A stretch of 64,000 nucleotides of DNA from Branchinecta lynchi (taxonomy: Eukaryota > Arthropoda > Branchiopoda > Anostraca > Branchinectidae). Of the stretch, positions 44,101 through 49,099 are shown one piece after another. Below the pieces are notes generated by a model, which was given only the letters and a program-made list of their open reading frames with translations, made no database searches and was not told the DNA's origin. The stretch spans positions 3,386,561 to 3,450,560 of the forward strand of contig JAKZAP010000003.1 in the NCBI GenBank assembly GCA_023053575.1, in the 5' to 3' direction. The position numbers and the translations under genes are program-made. Positions within the stretch are counted from its first letter, which is position 1, and each line of letters opens with the position of its first letter.

Positions 44101-46020
44101 TTTTACCCAGAAATATAGTTCGCCCGGAATCCGGCTGAAACCGGAAAATTTGTTAGAAGTTTTATTTGAAGTTGATTATAGGGGTAAGGAGGTACGCTGA
44201 GTTTTACTTTTGTCTTTAACGTGTAGGGTATAGGTAGGCTATGTGGTGAGATTTTATTTTCATTTGCGGCTTAGACTTGAACGGGGTTTAGACAAGTGAG
44301 GCTCTTGACAATAGTAAAGTGACACGTGAGAATGTCTTGAGCGCAGATGCTGGTTGTAAAATGTTCCAAAAATTTGTAAAAGCCTGTTACAGAGTGACAT
44401 ATCCTGATAATTGACAAATAAAGCAAATTTTTTTATCTGGAAGCTGAAATGAATTTCATTCAACATTGGCCCCTCGGTCAGTGGATATACTCTTAGCAAT
44501 TGTAACATGTGAAGACTTGCTCTCAGTTTGTATTTTTGTAGATAATAGAATATTATAGATATTGTTGTGCATCCACGATCAAGATATCAAAAAATAAAAA
44601 TATATATATAATAAATATATAAATACAATATTGTGCAATTTCATCATGAAGTCAACTTTTCCTTGTAGAACTGATGCTGGTGTCGGAATTCTGGCAAGAA
44701 TGATCCTGGTCACGGTCTGCTAGCATCACAATAGGGGGTAATAATATTTACCTATCAAAGGTTTAATGGCCAAAATATAGTTCTAATTAAATTCAGCTGA
44801 CGTATCTGTTTTGCACTGTCAAAGATTACTAGAATAAAACTTGGCTGACGTATCCGCTTCGCACCGTCAAATATAATTCGCAGTCACCTTGGGCTGAAGG
44901 ATTATTTAGGGGGTAATACTGATAATACAAGTTTTCGGCATAGAAAATAATTCTAGTTTGTTGATTTTACTAACGACCTTGACGCCATCACTTCCAGGCA
45001 ATTCTATGATCCACTGTTTTGCTCCACTTTCCACCTTTTAGCTTGTTAGTTATGAGAGTTAGCCTATGCTTGTGCTTAAAAGACCCGTCGTACATATATA
45101 TATATATAAATATCTGTATTTAAAAGCTATTAAGCCATGTACAGAACTTCACAAAACCATACTAAAAATAACCACAACTATTTTTCACATTCATAACTTA
45201 ATAAGCCTCACTATTTTTCGCATTCATAGCTTGATACCTACCTATCTACTCTCTACTAAACTAATCACTTTGTCTACCATAATACAAAAACAAACTATAA
45301 ATATAGGAGACGTGGACTTCAGAATACTTAGAATACTTAGAAAAAAATAGTACCTCTTATATTAGAAAGTTTTCACACCTCAAGAGAACATGGCCAGCCC
45401 CTCATCACTCGAATCACAAAAAGGATAAGGATACTGCGCTCCCGTGCCACAACTTTTCCTTTTCCAAAATTGTTTACCAAGTACTTAAACCTTTACTGCA
45501 CCTAACCTTTATGGCACCCTACATCCCTACTTGTTCCATCCATTACCCTTCCTAACATTTATTCAGCCCGTGACGACTGCCGATCAAAGTTGACTGCGCT
45601 CGCCGCTCAGACACTTTCCAGTTTCTAACTTAACCAAAATTTTCTACGACTATGAAAACTGCAAACTACATTTGGTGTCATTGCCGTACGTTTAGTAATA
45701 GTTTTAGCAATTTCTTTTACGTTTTTTCTTTCAAGATGAAGCAGCGTACGTACGACCGTCGATCTAGCCGAGACATGCTCTCAAACAACCGGATGTCGAC
45801 GTCCCATAACGGCACGATCAGCGGAACGACGCAGAAAGACGGAGAATTCGATGATTTAATTTCCGCTTTACGTGCCGGTGACGTATTCGGCGAAGATGTA
45901 GTGAAAATGCGACGAAATCGTCGCCGGATTTCGACGACGGACTCCCCTGTTCGACCGTCTAGTGCCAAAGTTCCGCGAGATGAAAGCAGGGACAGAGTGC
46001 TCAATAGCCCAAGGCGCTGA
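19930..46020 (+). CDS. DAAM: DAAM-family formin, 10 exons, 5' part not in window
   Basis: Ten exons join without a phase conflict into 2,517 bases, 838 codons plus a stop. The exons are 19930-20211, 21694-21811, 24385-24517, 25879-26005, 27903-28182, 30210-30472, 38300-38958, 40928-41126, 41907-42077 and 45736-46020. Domains in order are end of the FH3/DID armadillo region, dimerisation and coiled-coil segment, short FH1, FH2 with GNYMN, charged post-FH2 helix, and DAD with a basic tail. DAAM proteins nucleate and elongate unbranched actin; FH1 binds profilin-actin and FH2 is the actin-binding dimer. DID-DAD contact holds the protein inactive until Rho-GTPase or Dishevelled input. The domain order and the FINAVL-, KSAS..F- and EFDDL-type blocks fit DAAM better than Diaphanous. 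The GTPase-binding N-terminus is absent from the window. Confidence 0.95.
20562..20605 (+). pseudogene. echo of the preceding DAAM exon end
   Basis: After a good acceptor (TTTTCTACAG) the sequence reads [14 protein letters not shown] and then GTTGGTTCGTTTTTT. This parallels [11 protein letters not shown] and the following GTTCGTTCGTTTTTT of the real exon 350 bases upstream. The copy is 14 codons long and is not needed for the DAAM alignment, so it is either a decayed duplicate or a rarely used alternative exon end. Confidence 0.5.
20600..20935 (+). repeat. interspersed repeat family C, copy 1
   Basis: Shared with 43545-43775: GGGATCCCAAAACGTAAGTG, then a TCCGTCTGTYMGCACGATAA module, TGAGATAWTYTGATKRAACT, GGTGNGAGGATYCYTTGGGT and a G-rich end. 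These CTGTC..ACGATAACTC repeats recur in many invertebrate genomes. No coding capacity is evident. Confidence 0.6.
21694..21811 (+). CDS. DAAM: DAAM exon (FH3 end, dimerisation)
   Basis: The acceptor TTTTTTTGTTTCAG precedes [19 protein letters not shown], then [19 protein letters not shown]. This aligns gap-free with the KSAS..MFE..RKRLTH..AYPHF block of animal DAAMs. It is 118 bases, entering in phase 0 and leaving one base (C) before the donor GTAAGG. Confidence 0.95.
21887..22777 (+). mobile_element. TAGTG-family element with long terminal inverted repeats (about 130 bp)
   Basis: The left arm (CAGAGCAAAATAACACTAAG, ATGCTTTCCATGCTTTGCAA, CGCCCACTACGCTTGC) is mirrored by the right arm from about 22650 (GCAAGCGTAGTGGGCG, TTGCAAAGCATGGAAAGCAT, TAGTGTTATTTTG). 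The right terminus is interrupted by another insertion at 22778, and its remainder (TAGTGTTATTTTGCTCTG) lies at 23399-23416. The interior 22420-22680 matches 16270-16530. The 113-codon minus frame inside is not conserved in the sister copy. Confidence 0.75.
22778..23397 (+). mobile_element. family D element inserted into a TAGTG terminus, 14-bp target duplication
   Basis: The element is bounded on both sides by CTAGTGTTATTTTG (22764-22777 and 23398-23411). It starts AAAGAAATAGAAAACCGTG and ends CACGGTTTTATATTTCTTTC followed by GTAATGAATGGTCAGC..CTTCAAACCTT. Inner inverted segments are CCGGCAAACCGTYCTCAGCG at 22846 and its complement at 23249. Relatives lie at 27199-27428 and 39040-39200. It has no coding frame. 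Confidence 0.7.
23157..23236 (+). repeat. 37-bp direct duplication followed by an inverted copy
   Basis: CTGTACAAATAATTTCACAG plus AACTGGGTTCTGTT occurs twice in a row. Then CTGTGAAATTATTTTTT folds back on the second copy, giving a strong hairpin inside the family D element. Confidence 0.7.
23495..23800 (+). mobile_element. CCCGATG-family MITE, copy 1
   Basis: This 306-bp element has ends CCCGATGAAAAATGTATCTC and GGCTACAAATTTTTCATCGGG-type imperfect inverted repeats. They continue as ..AGTACGAAA and TTTCGTACT... The interior is built from ATGCTACTAC-like short repeats. TT flanks both ends. The sister at 49401-49704 is flanked by AG on both sides, so a 2-bp target duplication is possible. Confidence 0.75.
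24083..24261 (+). mobile_element. short MITE with GGCCGTATCTAGG ends and poly-G/poly-C shoulders
   Basis: CGGCCCGTATCTAGG at the left and CCTAGATACGGCC at the right bound a 180-bp block. It holds a 16-base G run (24108-24123) and, on the other side, a run of about 11 C. The inner segment AAAGCCTATAAAACGATTTT matches the relative at 28270-28425. It lies about 120 bases before a DAAM exon. Confidence 0.6.
24385..24517 (+). CDS. DAAM: DAAM exon (dimerisation segment to coiled coil)
   Basis: The acceptor TGTGCTTGTAG leads to two bases that complete the split codon from the previous exon. Then comes [20 protein letters not shown], followed by [16 protein letters not shown] and [12 protein letters not shown] proteins have WLLLDRIIQQIVIQ at the same distance from the HCL block. 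The donor is GTAAGT, and the exon leaves two bases (CT). The long minus-strand open frame over this exon is only its shadow. Confidence 0.93.
24530..25590. other. DAAM intron, nothing recognised
   Basis: AT-rich intron sequence between two DAAM exons. No repeat shared with the rest of the window and no supported coding block was seen. Confidence 0.5.
25595..25780 (-). mobile_element. possible LINE 3' tail (reverse orientation)
   Basis: Read on the minus strand, this stretch ends in GATGGAAATAATAAATAAAC, typical of CR1/L2-like 3' untranslated ends. No reverse-transcriptase frame is attached, so the call is weak. Confidence 0.3.
25879..26005 (+). CDS. DAAM: DAAM exon (coiled coil)
   Basis: After the acceptor GATGTTTTGCAG one base completes the CT left by the preceding exon. 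Then comes [20 protein letters not shown] followed by [20 protein letters not shown] and EK. Charged heptads match the region before FH1 in DAAM. The donor GTAAGT follows AAAAG at a codon boundary. Confidence 0.92.
26163..26212 (+). repeat. poly-A (30) then poly-C (18) tract
   Basis: Thirty A, then TG, then eighteen C followed by TCCCTCCCTCC. It lies 158 bases inside a DAAM intron, just after the donor. Length may be unreliable in any assembly. Confidence 0.9.
26480..27065 (+). repeat. family E repeat cluster (AAAACGAGGCTC / GCAGCGCT modules)
   Basis: Modules such as CCTCGTTTTTGTTGCA, TGCCGCATCGCTGCCGCAGC, GCGCTTCTC..GAATC and GACTTGCTCACCGACCAAG occur on both strands, several as inverted pairs (26539, 26667, 26760, 26885, 27008). 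The same modules recur at 41390-41705. The overlapping open frames on both strands reflect composition, not genes. Confidence 0.6.
27199..27428 (+). mobile_element. family D element, 13-bp target duplication
   Basis: AAGTTCGAAGTCA lies directly before (27186-27198) and after (27429-27441) this 230-bp block. It starts AATAAAATAGAAAAACGAG and ends GGCTTCAAACCTTATAG. Within it TTGATCAGCTAGTTACCCCT pairs with AGGGGTAACTAGCTGATCAA, forming a long hairpin. Confidence 0.75.
27903..28182 (+). CDS. DAAM: DAAM exon (coiled coil and start of FH1)
   Basis: It begins [20 protein letters not shown], continues through [20 protein letters not shown] and ends in a proline run, [11 protein letters not shown]. 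The acceptor TTTATTGTAG and the donor GTAAGG bound 280 bases, leaving one base. The KEKLE.ET..H segment is conserved in DAAM proteins. Confidence 0.93.
28270..28425 (+). repeat. relative of the GGCCGTATCTAGG MITE, degraded
   Basis: It holds a run of 15 C, the shared inner segment AAAGCCTATGAAAACGATT, a TGTTTCAGGGGG block and the end GTGGATACGGCC. The left inverted end is not recognisable. Confidence 0.5.
28826..29052 (+). mobile_element. Harbinger-like MITE family H, copy 2
   Basis: Ends GAGCGTGTTCCACCC and GATGGAGCATGCTC, flanked by TAA on both sides (28823-28825 and 29053-29055). At 227 bp it is shorter than the copy at 58638, consistent with an internal deletion. It sits in the DAAM intron before the FH1/FH2 exon. 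Confidence 0.8.
29470..29735 (+). mobile_element. CCCGATG-family MITE, copy 2, right end degraded
   Basis: The left end CCCGATGAAAAATTTATCTC and the interior ATGCTACTATTAGCAAGAC, GATTGGCCCAGTCTGAGGC and ACATTAAATGATAGTAT match the copies at 23495 and 49401. The right end stops at TTTTTCAT without the final CGGG. Confidence 0.7.
30210..30472 (+). CDS. DAAM: DAAM exon (FH1 rest and FH2 start)
   Basis: Two bases complete the split glycine codon. The product continues with eight prolines, GA, then a shorter proline run, then [20 protein letters not shown]. It then has [36 protein letters not shown] and [13 protein letters not shown]. The FNW.KLP....GTVW block is the FH2 lasso that wraps the partner subunit. 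The acceptor is AATTTCTAG and the donor GTAAGA, at a codon boundary. Confidence 0.95.
30489..31320 (+). mobile_element. family F MITE (CTTTAAAGGACC ends) interrupted by a hAT-like insertion
   Basis: The left end CTTTAAAGGACCCCTTGC and the right end GACAGGTCCTTTAAG are inverted. Without the 442-bp insertion and its duplicated target it would be about 382 bp, close to the uninterrupted copy at 43139-43500. Shared interior segments are CAACAAATAACCCACGGTTT, GACAACCGTC..CAGCGTGATA and GAATGTACCGTA. Fragments occur at 39259-39385 and 37540-37625. Confidence 0.75.
30549..30990 (+). mobile_element. hAT-like non-autonomous element nested in family F
   Basis: CAGAGATGGGTGAATCCGAA at the left and TTCGCCCATCTCTG at the right are inverted. 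The flanking 8 bases are ATTTGAAT and GTATGAAT, six of eight identical. The sister repeat shows the uninterrupted site (ATATTTGAATACTTTAAAAC). The interior is a run of GGATTCG-like hexamers on both strands. No transposase is present. Confidence 0.7.
31330..31995. other. intron stretch, nothing recognised
   Basis: AT-rich DAAM intron between the family F element and the antisense gene. No supported feature. Confidence 0.4.
31996..32278 (-). CDS. putative exon of antisense nested gene, C-terminal part
   Basis: After the acceptor GAAGCTGCAG one base enters, then the frame reads [39 protein letters not shown] and [16 protein letters not shown], ending at a stop at 31996. The composition (evenly spaced W, polar loops) looks like a folded domain, but I do not recognise the family. 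A GT donor lies within (TGTGT followed by GTATCTGG), so the true 3' border may be near 32060. Confidence 0.4.
32290..32694 (-). CDS. putative coiled-coil segment of antisense nested gene
   Basis: The frame reads [40 protein letters not shown] and [20 protein letters not shown], a charged heptad pattern, then degenerates. It is one base out of frame with the coiled-coil segment before it (32645-32930). Either a small intron joins them or a frameshift has broken the gene. Confidence 0.4.
   Translation of the reverse strand: MTEQEITNNFTRGKEAELKRALKKSQDQTEQLQKAFQVKVEELKNASKEYTDFNRKEEESETQKNNMHEGIGHLKKGGAVPVGHVLPKQLFLLSIFQRAKILVIDLRRATYHRPKGLRRVGAQEPEVVWVGLNA
32645..32930 (-). CDS. putative coiled-coil exon of antisense nested gene
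   Basis: The acceptor GGATTGCTGCAG precedes one completing base, then [39 protein letters not shown] and [18 protein letters not shown]. It is a heptad-rich coiled coil. The frame stops shortly after [10 protein letters not shown], where the neighbouring frame takes over. Confidence 0.45.
32940..33110 (-). pseudogene. second copy of the ITASEEKA segment (duplicate B)
   Basis: The frame [53 protein letters not shown] is about 80 percent identical to 33240-33410. The frame is intact and one codon longer. It could be a duplicated or mutually exclusive exon. I call it a duplicate because no convincing acceptor precedes it. Confidence 0.5.
33213..33573 (-). CDS. putative exon 2 of antisense nested gene (with duplicate A)
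   Basis: After the acceptor GAAGTGCAAG one base completes the codon left open by the upstream exon, then [80 protein letters not shown] follow without a stop. The frame closes at 33213; the real 3' splice border is not clear. The phase match with 33729-33921 supports a real gene. Confidence 0.5.
33729..33921 (-). CDS. putative exon 1 (or early exon) of antisense nested gene
   Basis: The acceptor TTTTCATTGCAG and the donor GTGAGT bound 193 bases. They encode [40 protein letters not shown] and [19 protein letters not shown]. The hydrophobic stretch [12 protein letters not shown] could be a signal peptide or a membrane segment. The exon leaves two bases, which exon 2 completes in frame. No start codon was identified. 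Confidence 0.45.
34336..34500 (+). repeat. two tandem copies of the CGAAAAGGGCTGAGGTGGGA module
   Basis: CGAAAAGGGCTGAGGTGGGA followed by CAATCTAGTAAC occurs at 34360 and 34450. Related left-end sequences lie at 17010 and 35819, and in reverse at 58600, so these are fragments of MITE family B. Confidence 0.6.
34590..35330 (+). repeat. diverged tandem repeat, unit about 250-300 bp, C-rich
   Basis: Recurring order: CTCGTGAACCAGT or GACACGAATCAAC or CCCGTGACTGGAA, then AAGCTTGGTACAC-like, a CCCC-rich block, TTCAKGGGCAA, CAGATTGCCCAG, and ACTTGACCAGAACTG-like. Roughly three degenerate units. Non-coding. Confidence 0.55.
35331..35810. other. intron stretch, nothing recognised
   Basis: DAAM intron sequence with no shared repeat or coding block seen. 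Confidence 0.4.
35811..36259 (+). mobile_element. MITE family B, copy 3
   Basis: It starts AAAGCCTAACCGAAAAGGAC and ends GGCTTTTCAGTTAAACTTTAA. Interior segments match 2196-2619 over most of the length. Confidence 0.65.
36260..37140. other. intron stretch with G-rich patches, nothing recognised
   Basis: Contains G runs at 36357-36371 and 36960 and no supported gene. The overlapping open frames on both strands show no family resemblance. Confidence 0.4.
37144..37276 (+). repeat. 68-bp tandem duplication
   Basis: CATGTTCTGCAAAAAACAGG then GATTTGGGTACATA..CCAGAT..CTGGCA and ACACACGACTGTC occurs twice, at 37145 and 37213. The second unit is a few bases shorter. Confidence 0.85.
37680..38230 (+). 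repeat. family G (G-rich GGATCCGG..GGGGGAG) repeat copy
   Basis: Modules GACTGGATCCGA, GAGTGGAGGGATCGGGATGA, CGGAATTCCGGTTATC and a nine-G run match the array at 49100-50640 and pieces at 61500-62200. Non-coding. Confidence 0.55.
38028..38092 (-). repeat. tRNA-derived (SINE-like) fragment
   Basis: Read on the minus strand it has a CGAATGAGTTGGCGCGCC segment like an A box region and GGTCGCTGGTTCGAATCTCG as a B box, spaced as in a tRNA. The acceptor stem does not pair convincingly, so it is a tRNA-derived repeat, not a tRNA gene. Confidence 0.5.
38300..38958 (+). CDS. DAAM: DAAM exon (FH2 core)
   Basis: This 659-bp exon is the largest found. It begins [20 protein letters not shown], then [20 protein letters not shown], then [36 protein letters not shown], and the hallmark [20 protein letters not shown] starting at 38759, then [19 protein letters not shown]. 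The acceptor is TTCTTCTAG. Of two overlapping donors, the one at 38959 (GTGAGG) is chosen because it gives the phase that rejoins KVSLSELEK in the next exon. Confidence 0.96.
39040..39385 (+). repeat. fragments of family D and family F
   Basis: 39040-39200 carries CCAAACGGTTGCCGGAAGCG, ATTTATCCGTCGCATAACAT and the end GGCTTTAAACCTTATAATG (family D). 39259-39385 carries GGACCCCTCGCCCTATTTAC and GAATACTTTAAAACTACGCT (family F left half). Confidence 0.6.
39390..40150. other. intron stretch, nothing recognised
   Basis: DAAM intron sequence. No coding block or shared repeat seen. Confidence 0.4.
40151..40375 (-). mobile_element. hAT-type element, diverged relative of 55666-55974
   Basis: It starts CAGAGGCGTTATTAGCCAAA with T and G runs, the reverse complement of the right end of the 55666 element. 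It then has repeated ACCGACTGTTTTCAAGAAAA-like modules and ends near GGCCGACAACATCGG. The second terminal repeat is not recognisable and no clear 8-bp duplication was found. Confidence 0.55.
40549..40826 (-). mobile_element. Harbinger-like MITE family H, copy 3
   Basis: The right end GGGTGGAACACACTC is followed by TTA. The left end GGTCGTATTCGACCC is diverged and its flank no longer shows a clear TTA. Internal CGTAGTAACTAC and TAACTAATAGATACTATT match the other copies. Inserted in the DAAM intron just before the exon at 40928. Confidence 0.65.
40928..41126 (+). CDS. DAAM: DAAM exon (FH2 end)
   Basis: One base completes the serine codon, then [40 protein letters not shown] and [20 protein letters not shown], ending DMKAR. 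This is the last helical part of FH2. The acceptor is TTTCTTTTAG and the donor GTAAGT at a codon boundary. Confidence 0.95.
41390..41705 (-). repeat. family E repeat, copy 2
   Basis: It shares AAAGCCTCGTTTTTGTTTCA, TACCGCATCGCTGCTGCAAC, GAAGCTCTGCCGTCTTCC and AACAAAAACGAGGCTC with 26480-27065. It ends in an A-rich run at 41696-41715. Confidence 0.6.
41907..42077 (+). CDS. DAAM: DAAM exon (post-FH2 helix)
   Basis: 57 codons: [57 protein letters not shown]. The PDEFFGI..SF..A..EA.QEN block and the charged helix after it are characteristic of DAAM. The acceptor is CCTTTTCAG and the donor GTAAAA, at a codon boundary. Confidence 0.95.
42204..42626 (+). repeat. interspersed repeat family A, copy 2
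   Basis: Full-length match to 819-1260; see the landmarks there. Located in the last DAAM intron. Confidence 0.7.
42627..43138. other. intron stretch, nothing recognised
   Basis: AT-rich DAAM intron. No feature supported. Confidence 0.4.
43139..43500 (+). mobile_element. family F MITE, uninterrupted copy
   Basis: It starts CTTAAAGGACCCCTTGCC and ends GACAGGTCCTTTAAAG. This 362-bp copy gives the intact reference for the element broken at 30549. Confidence 0.75.
43545..43775 (+). repeat. interspersed repeat family C, copy 2
   Basis: It carries ATCCCAAAACGTAAGTGGAT and TCCGTCTGTCAGCACGATAA, then TTGGTGTGAGGATTCTTTGG. It parallels 20600-20935. Confidence 0.6.
43790..44200 (+). repeat. tandem repeat, unit about 136 bp, 3 to 3.5 copies
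   Basis: GGTAAGAAGACATGCTGA-like starts occur at about 43790, 43927, 44063 and 44184. Each unit contains GACAAGTAG or AATATAG then TTGCCCGGAATC, GGCCAAAACCGGAAA and GAAGTTGATTAG. Confidence 0.8.
44230..45735. other. last DAAM intron, 3' part
   Basis: AT-rich, with a TATATA microsatellite at 45095-45110. It ends in a polypyrimidine tract and the acceptor CTTTCAAG. No other feature recognised. Confidence 0.5.
45736..46020 (+). CDS. DAAM: DAAM terminal exon (DAD)
   Basis: 94 codons and TGA. The Ser/Thr/Arg-rich linker ([18 protein letters not shown]) leads to [20 protein letters not shown], the DAD core, and the basic stretch [10 protein letters not shown]. The protein then ends with a polar tail. 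In DAAM the DAD helix docks on the DID and the basic patch adds to autoinhibition. An upstream stop in this frame does not occur for 28 codons, but the acceptor TTTCTTTCAAG and phase 0 fix the start. Confidence 0.94.
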   Translation: MKQRTYDRRSSRDMLSNNRMSTSHNGTISGTTQKDGEFDDLISALRAGDVFGEDVVKMRRNRRRISTTDSPVRPSSAKVPRDESRDRVLNSPRR

Positions 46021-47900
46021 AAGTCCGGGAAAGTCAGTGCCGAATTTTCCTTGGCGAAATCGCCAGAAACAACATCTCATATAGTGCCAGAGTACTGTGG
46101 TTCTTACCTCTACAAGCTCGTACTGCCAGGTTTTCGCGGGATGAAAGCAGGCACAGACTGCTCAATAGTTCAAGGTACTAAAAAGTACGTTCGGTTCGAA
46201 ATCGTCGCTAATTTTGTGCGACCGATTCGCAGTATGACAATATGATGCTAGAGTGTCCCAGGATGAAACTAGGGACAACTTTCTCTTGATAACTAACTGT
46301 TCGTGCCGACGAAGAACCGCCGTGCACCTAGCGGAAGAGCCGGAAGTGTCACCACAGCTGTCCCCAGTGAACGCCGGTGATTGGTTGACACATAATTTGA
46401 GTCGTCGTTTGACTGACGTTTCTCGTTCTTCCTGAGGTTCACTGGCGTGCTTTGGAGTATAGTCCAACGCGCTGAAGGTCAGATCCGGTCGAAGTGGTCG
46501 CCGGACGACAGATTTGCCAGAAAGTACGTCCGTCTAGTGCCACGGTTTCCCGGGATGAGACGATCGCTCGTCGCCGGATTTTATACGGCAGTACGACCGT
46601 CTCGTATAGTGCCAGAGCGCCGCGAAGATTAGGATAGAATGGTCAATCATCCACGGAACTGGAGTGTCTGGCCGATTCGGTGTCGTCTCAGAGTTGTGTG
46701 CGACGGACGGGCCAGCTCGATATTCCAAGGTGTCAGATCCGGTGGAAAGGTCACCGAATTGCTTAGTGCAGATTTGCCACTAGGAACGTGTAACAAGAAA
46801 AGCTGGAAATGAACCTTGCATGGCTCAGTCTCCTCTCCAATCCGGCAAGCGCGGTCGAAACGGTCACCGGATTTCTTGGACTGATTTGCGATTACCAGCA
46901 TCTATTTTAATCCCAGGGTACCGTGAATGAGAGTGAACACATTGCACAGTCTTCCAAGACTATGTTAACGTGTCAGGCGAATCAAAGTCGCGGGTCTAAA
47001 CTAAGTTGTATCGTTTTTCCATACAAAGGTGACGTCATACCCAACTGACCTATTTTACCTCAGAAAACGAAAAATTGTAGTTTATTCCGAGCGGCCAGCG
47101 AGTCCCCGGTCGCGTTTACATTTATAAAACGGACTAGGGACAATCAAATCCTATGTTCGGTCCTCAATCACGCCACGTCACTACGTACGTACGACTGTAC
47201 TAGATTTCGATACAATTTAGTCGACACCAAGTCGCGGCCGTATTTACTACGACCGACTCGTCAATATGGCCGTCTAGTGGAGCAACTTTATCGAATGCCA
47301 AATGCCAAATATTCCAGGAAGCTTTAAACAATCGATTTCTAAAGAAGTACGTCTTAGAAGTCAGAGTGTCATTTGGTGAGAGTAGCGATCGACGGCACAG
47401 TAGTCACAAAACGGTAGGCATCGACGGAAGTCTGTGCTTTCAGAATACTCTTGATGACTACCTCTCCTTGCCGATGCAAAATCTCTGGCCTCTCCGGGTA
47501 CTTAGTGGAAGAAAGGCAGAAGTGATGTCACAGCTGCTCCCAAAGATCGCCGTGATTGTTTGACACAGGATTTGAGTCGTTGGGTTTGAGTCGTTACGGA
47601 GACGCTTACTCCTTCTTCCTGATGATCACTGGCGTGTTTTGTCAGAGTCACTGGCGTGTTGTTTAGCCTACTGATGGATAGCACTCCGGAAACAGCAGTG
47701 GACACAGTCGCTGACGTGGTGCGGATGAGGAGGAACAGAGTTGGCATAATAACACAAAAATGGCTGCCCCCAAAATGGGAGCCGTGGATTCCTGCTAAAG
47801 CTTTGCCGGATGCAGAAGATAAAAGTTTTCTCGAAAACCGCAGAAGACGTTCTCGAAACTTTTGTCGTTCGTGAGGAATGTCATAATCCCCTTTATGTAA
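46021..47900 (+). repeat. decayed tandem array echoing the DAAM terminal exon
   Basis: The exon landmarks TCGTCGCCGGAT, GACCGTCTAGTGCC and CGCGAGATGAAAGCAGGGAC..GCTCAATAG recur downstream in diverged form. Starts lie near 46058, 46198, 46493, 46569, 46743 and 46858; several spacings are near 140 bp. 46330-46455 is itself repeated at 47504-47650. Near 47705 a frame reads VADVVRMRRNRVGIIT, like the exon's [15 protein letters not shown]. It could be 3' UTR, decayed alternative ends, or both. Confidence 0.65.
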
Positions 47901-48194
47901 GATTTGCATTCGAAAATGCCAAAGAGGGCCAGAACTACTCCGTTGCCCAAAAAGGCCAAGAACTACTCCGTTGCCCACCACTATAGTTGCACTGAAGAAA
48001 TCCGCGGACACTGGTATTGCAAGATGTTTGCGAATTGTGTAAAAAGTAAAAAGTATTAAACTAGGCCTATCTTTCTAATTTTTGAAGATGAATCTTACGC
48101 TCTCTATATGGAAAGTCTAGTCAGTTTGTTCTCGCCTGTTAGCGTTCTCTTTTTTCGGTAGATTTATATACGTCTATTCCGGAATATATTGTTG

Positions 48195-48200
48195 AATAAA
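48195..48200 (+). terminator. candidate polyadenylation signal for DAAM
   Basis: The AATAAA in GTTGAATAAACAAACTTTC is the first canonical hexamer I noticed after the DAAM stop, about 2.2 kb downstream. Nearer non-canonical signals cannot be excluded. Confidence 0.3.
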
Positions 48201-49099
48201 CAAACTTTCATATAGTTTCATATACTCGCTATACTGTATATTTTCTTTCGACTAGAATTCTACCTTACCGTTTTTCTGAAGGAAAAAAATAATAATAAAC
48301 GCACCAAGAACTTTGAGCGTTCGTTTTTTTTACCGCCGATTACAGCGCAGGTCCTAAAAAATACAAGTTGTAGTAGACACCGCTCCTGTTCCAATTCATG
48401 GCTCGTTTGAAACTGCTGGAGTTTTCAAGGATTATTAAAACCGTCCAGGTCGTTTTCAACGAATCACAGCCCGTTATTACTGACGGGAAAAATTTCAGAC
48501 TTGCAGAGCCGGTATGTTTGACCGTTAGGCACCTTGGGAACAGTAAGTGGGAGCCTGATCTGCCTCAAAAAGAGGAAAATTAGGCAAATTATAACAACAA
48601 TCGACGTAGGGTTAGGGCAGAAAAAAAGACATAGGAAGTTAAATCGTGGAAATGGAAGGTACGAGGGTAAATGGGGTACTAGGGTACGATTGGGAGACGT
48701 AGAGGGAAGCAGTAATTAAGGTAAGACGGGTACTTACGGTAAGACCGCTATCCCCCGTAACGGAAATCCATCCGTTCTACCCCCCAAGATTTTGATTTTC
48801 TTACGGTATAGTCCATTCTCCCGAGTGATATTTCGCTGATTTGGACAGGCAAAAGACTTAAATCAAGTTCAGGTGAGCCTTAACAATATATAGTGTTACT
48901 TTGCTCCAAGATCTTTGTTTTGCTCTGCTAATGAGGCATTGGCAGTCATTACCTCGTAAGCCATATACACTGGAATAGAGTAGGCTAACGATAAGTACAT
49001 AAGCAAGTTACAGTAACTGTTGTCGAAGCGACAGCTTGGAACTCCGATATAATGGTTTTTATGGCACTTGCTCTTCGGCCAAGTGCCATATAGTGATTG

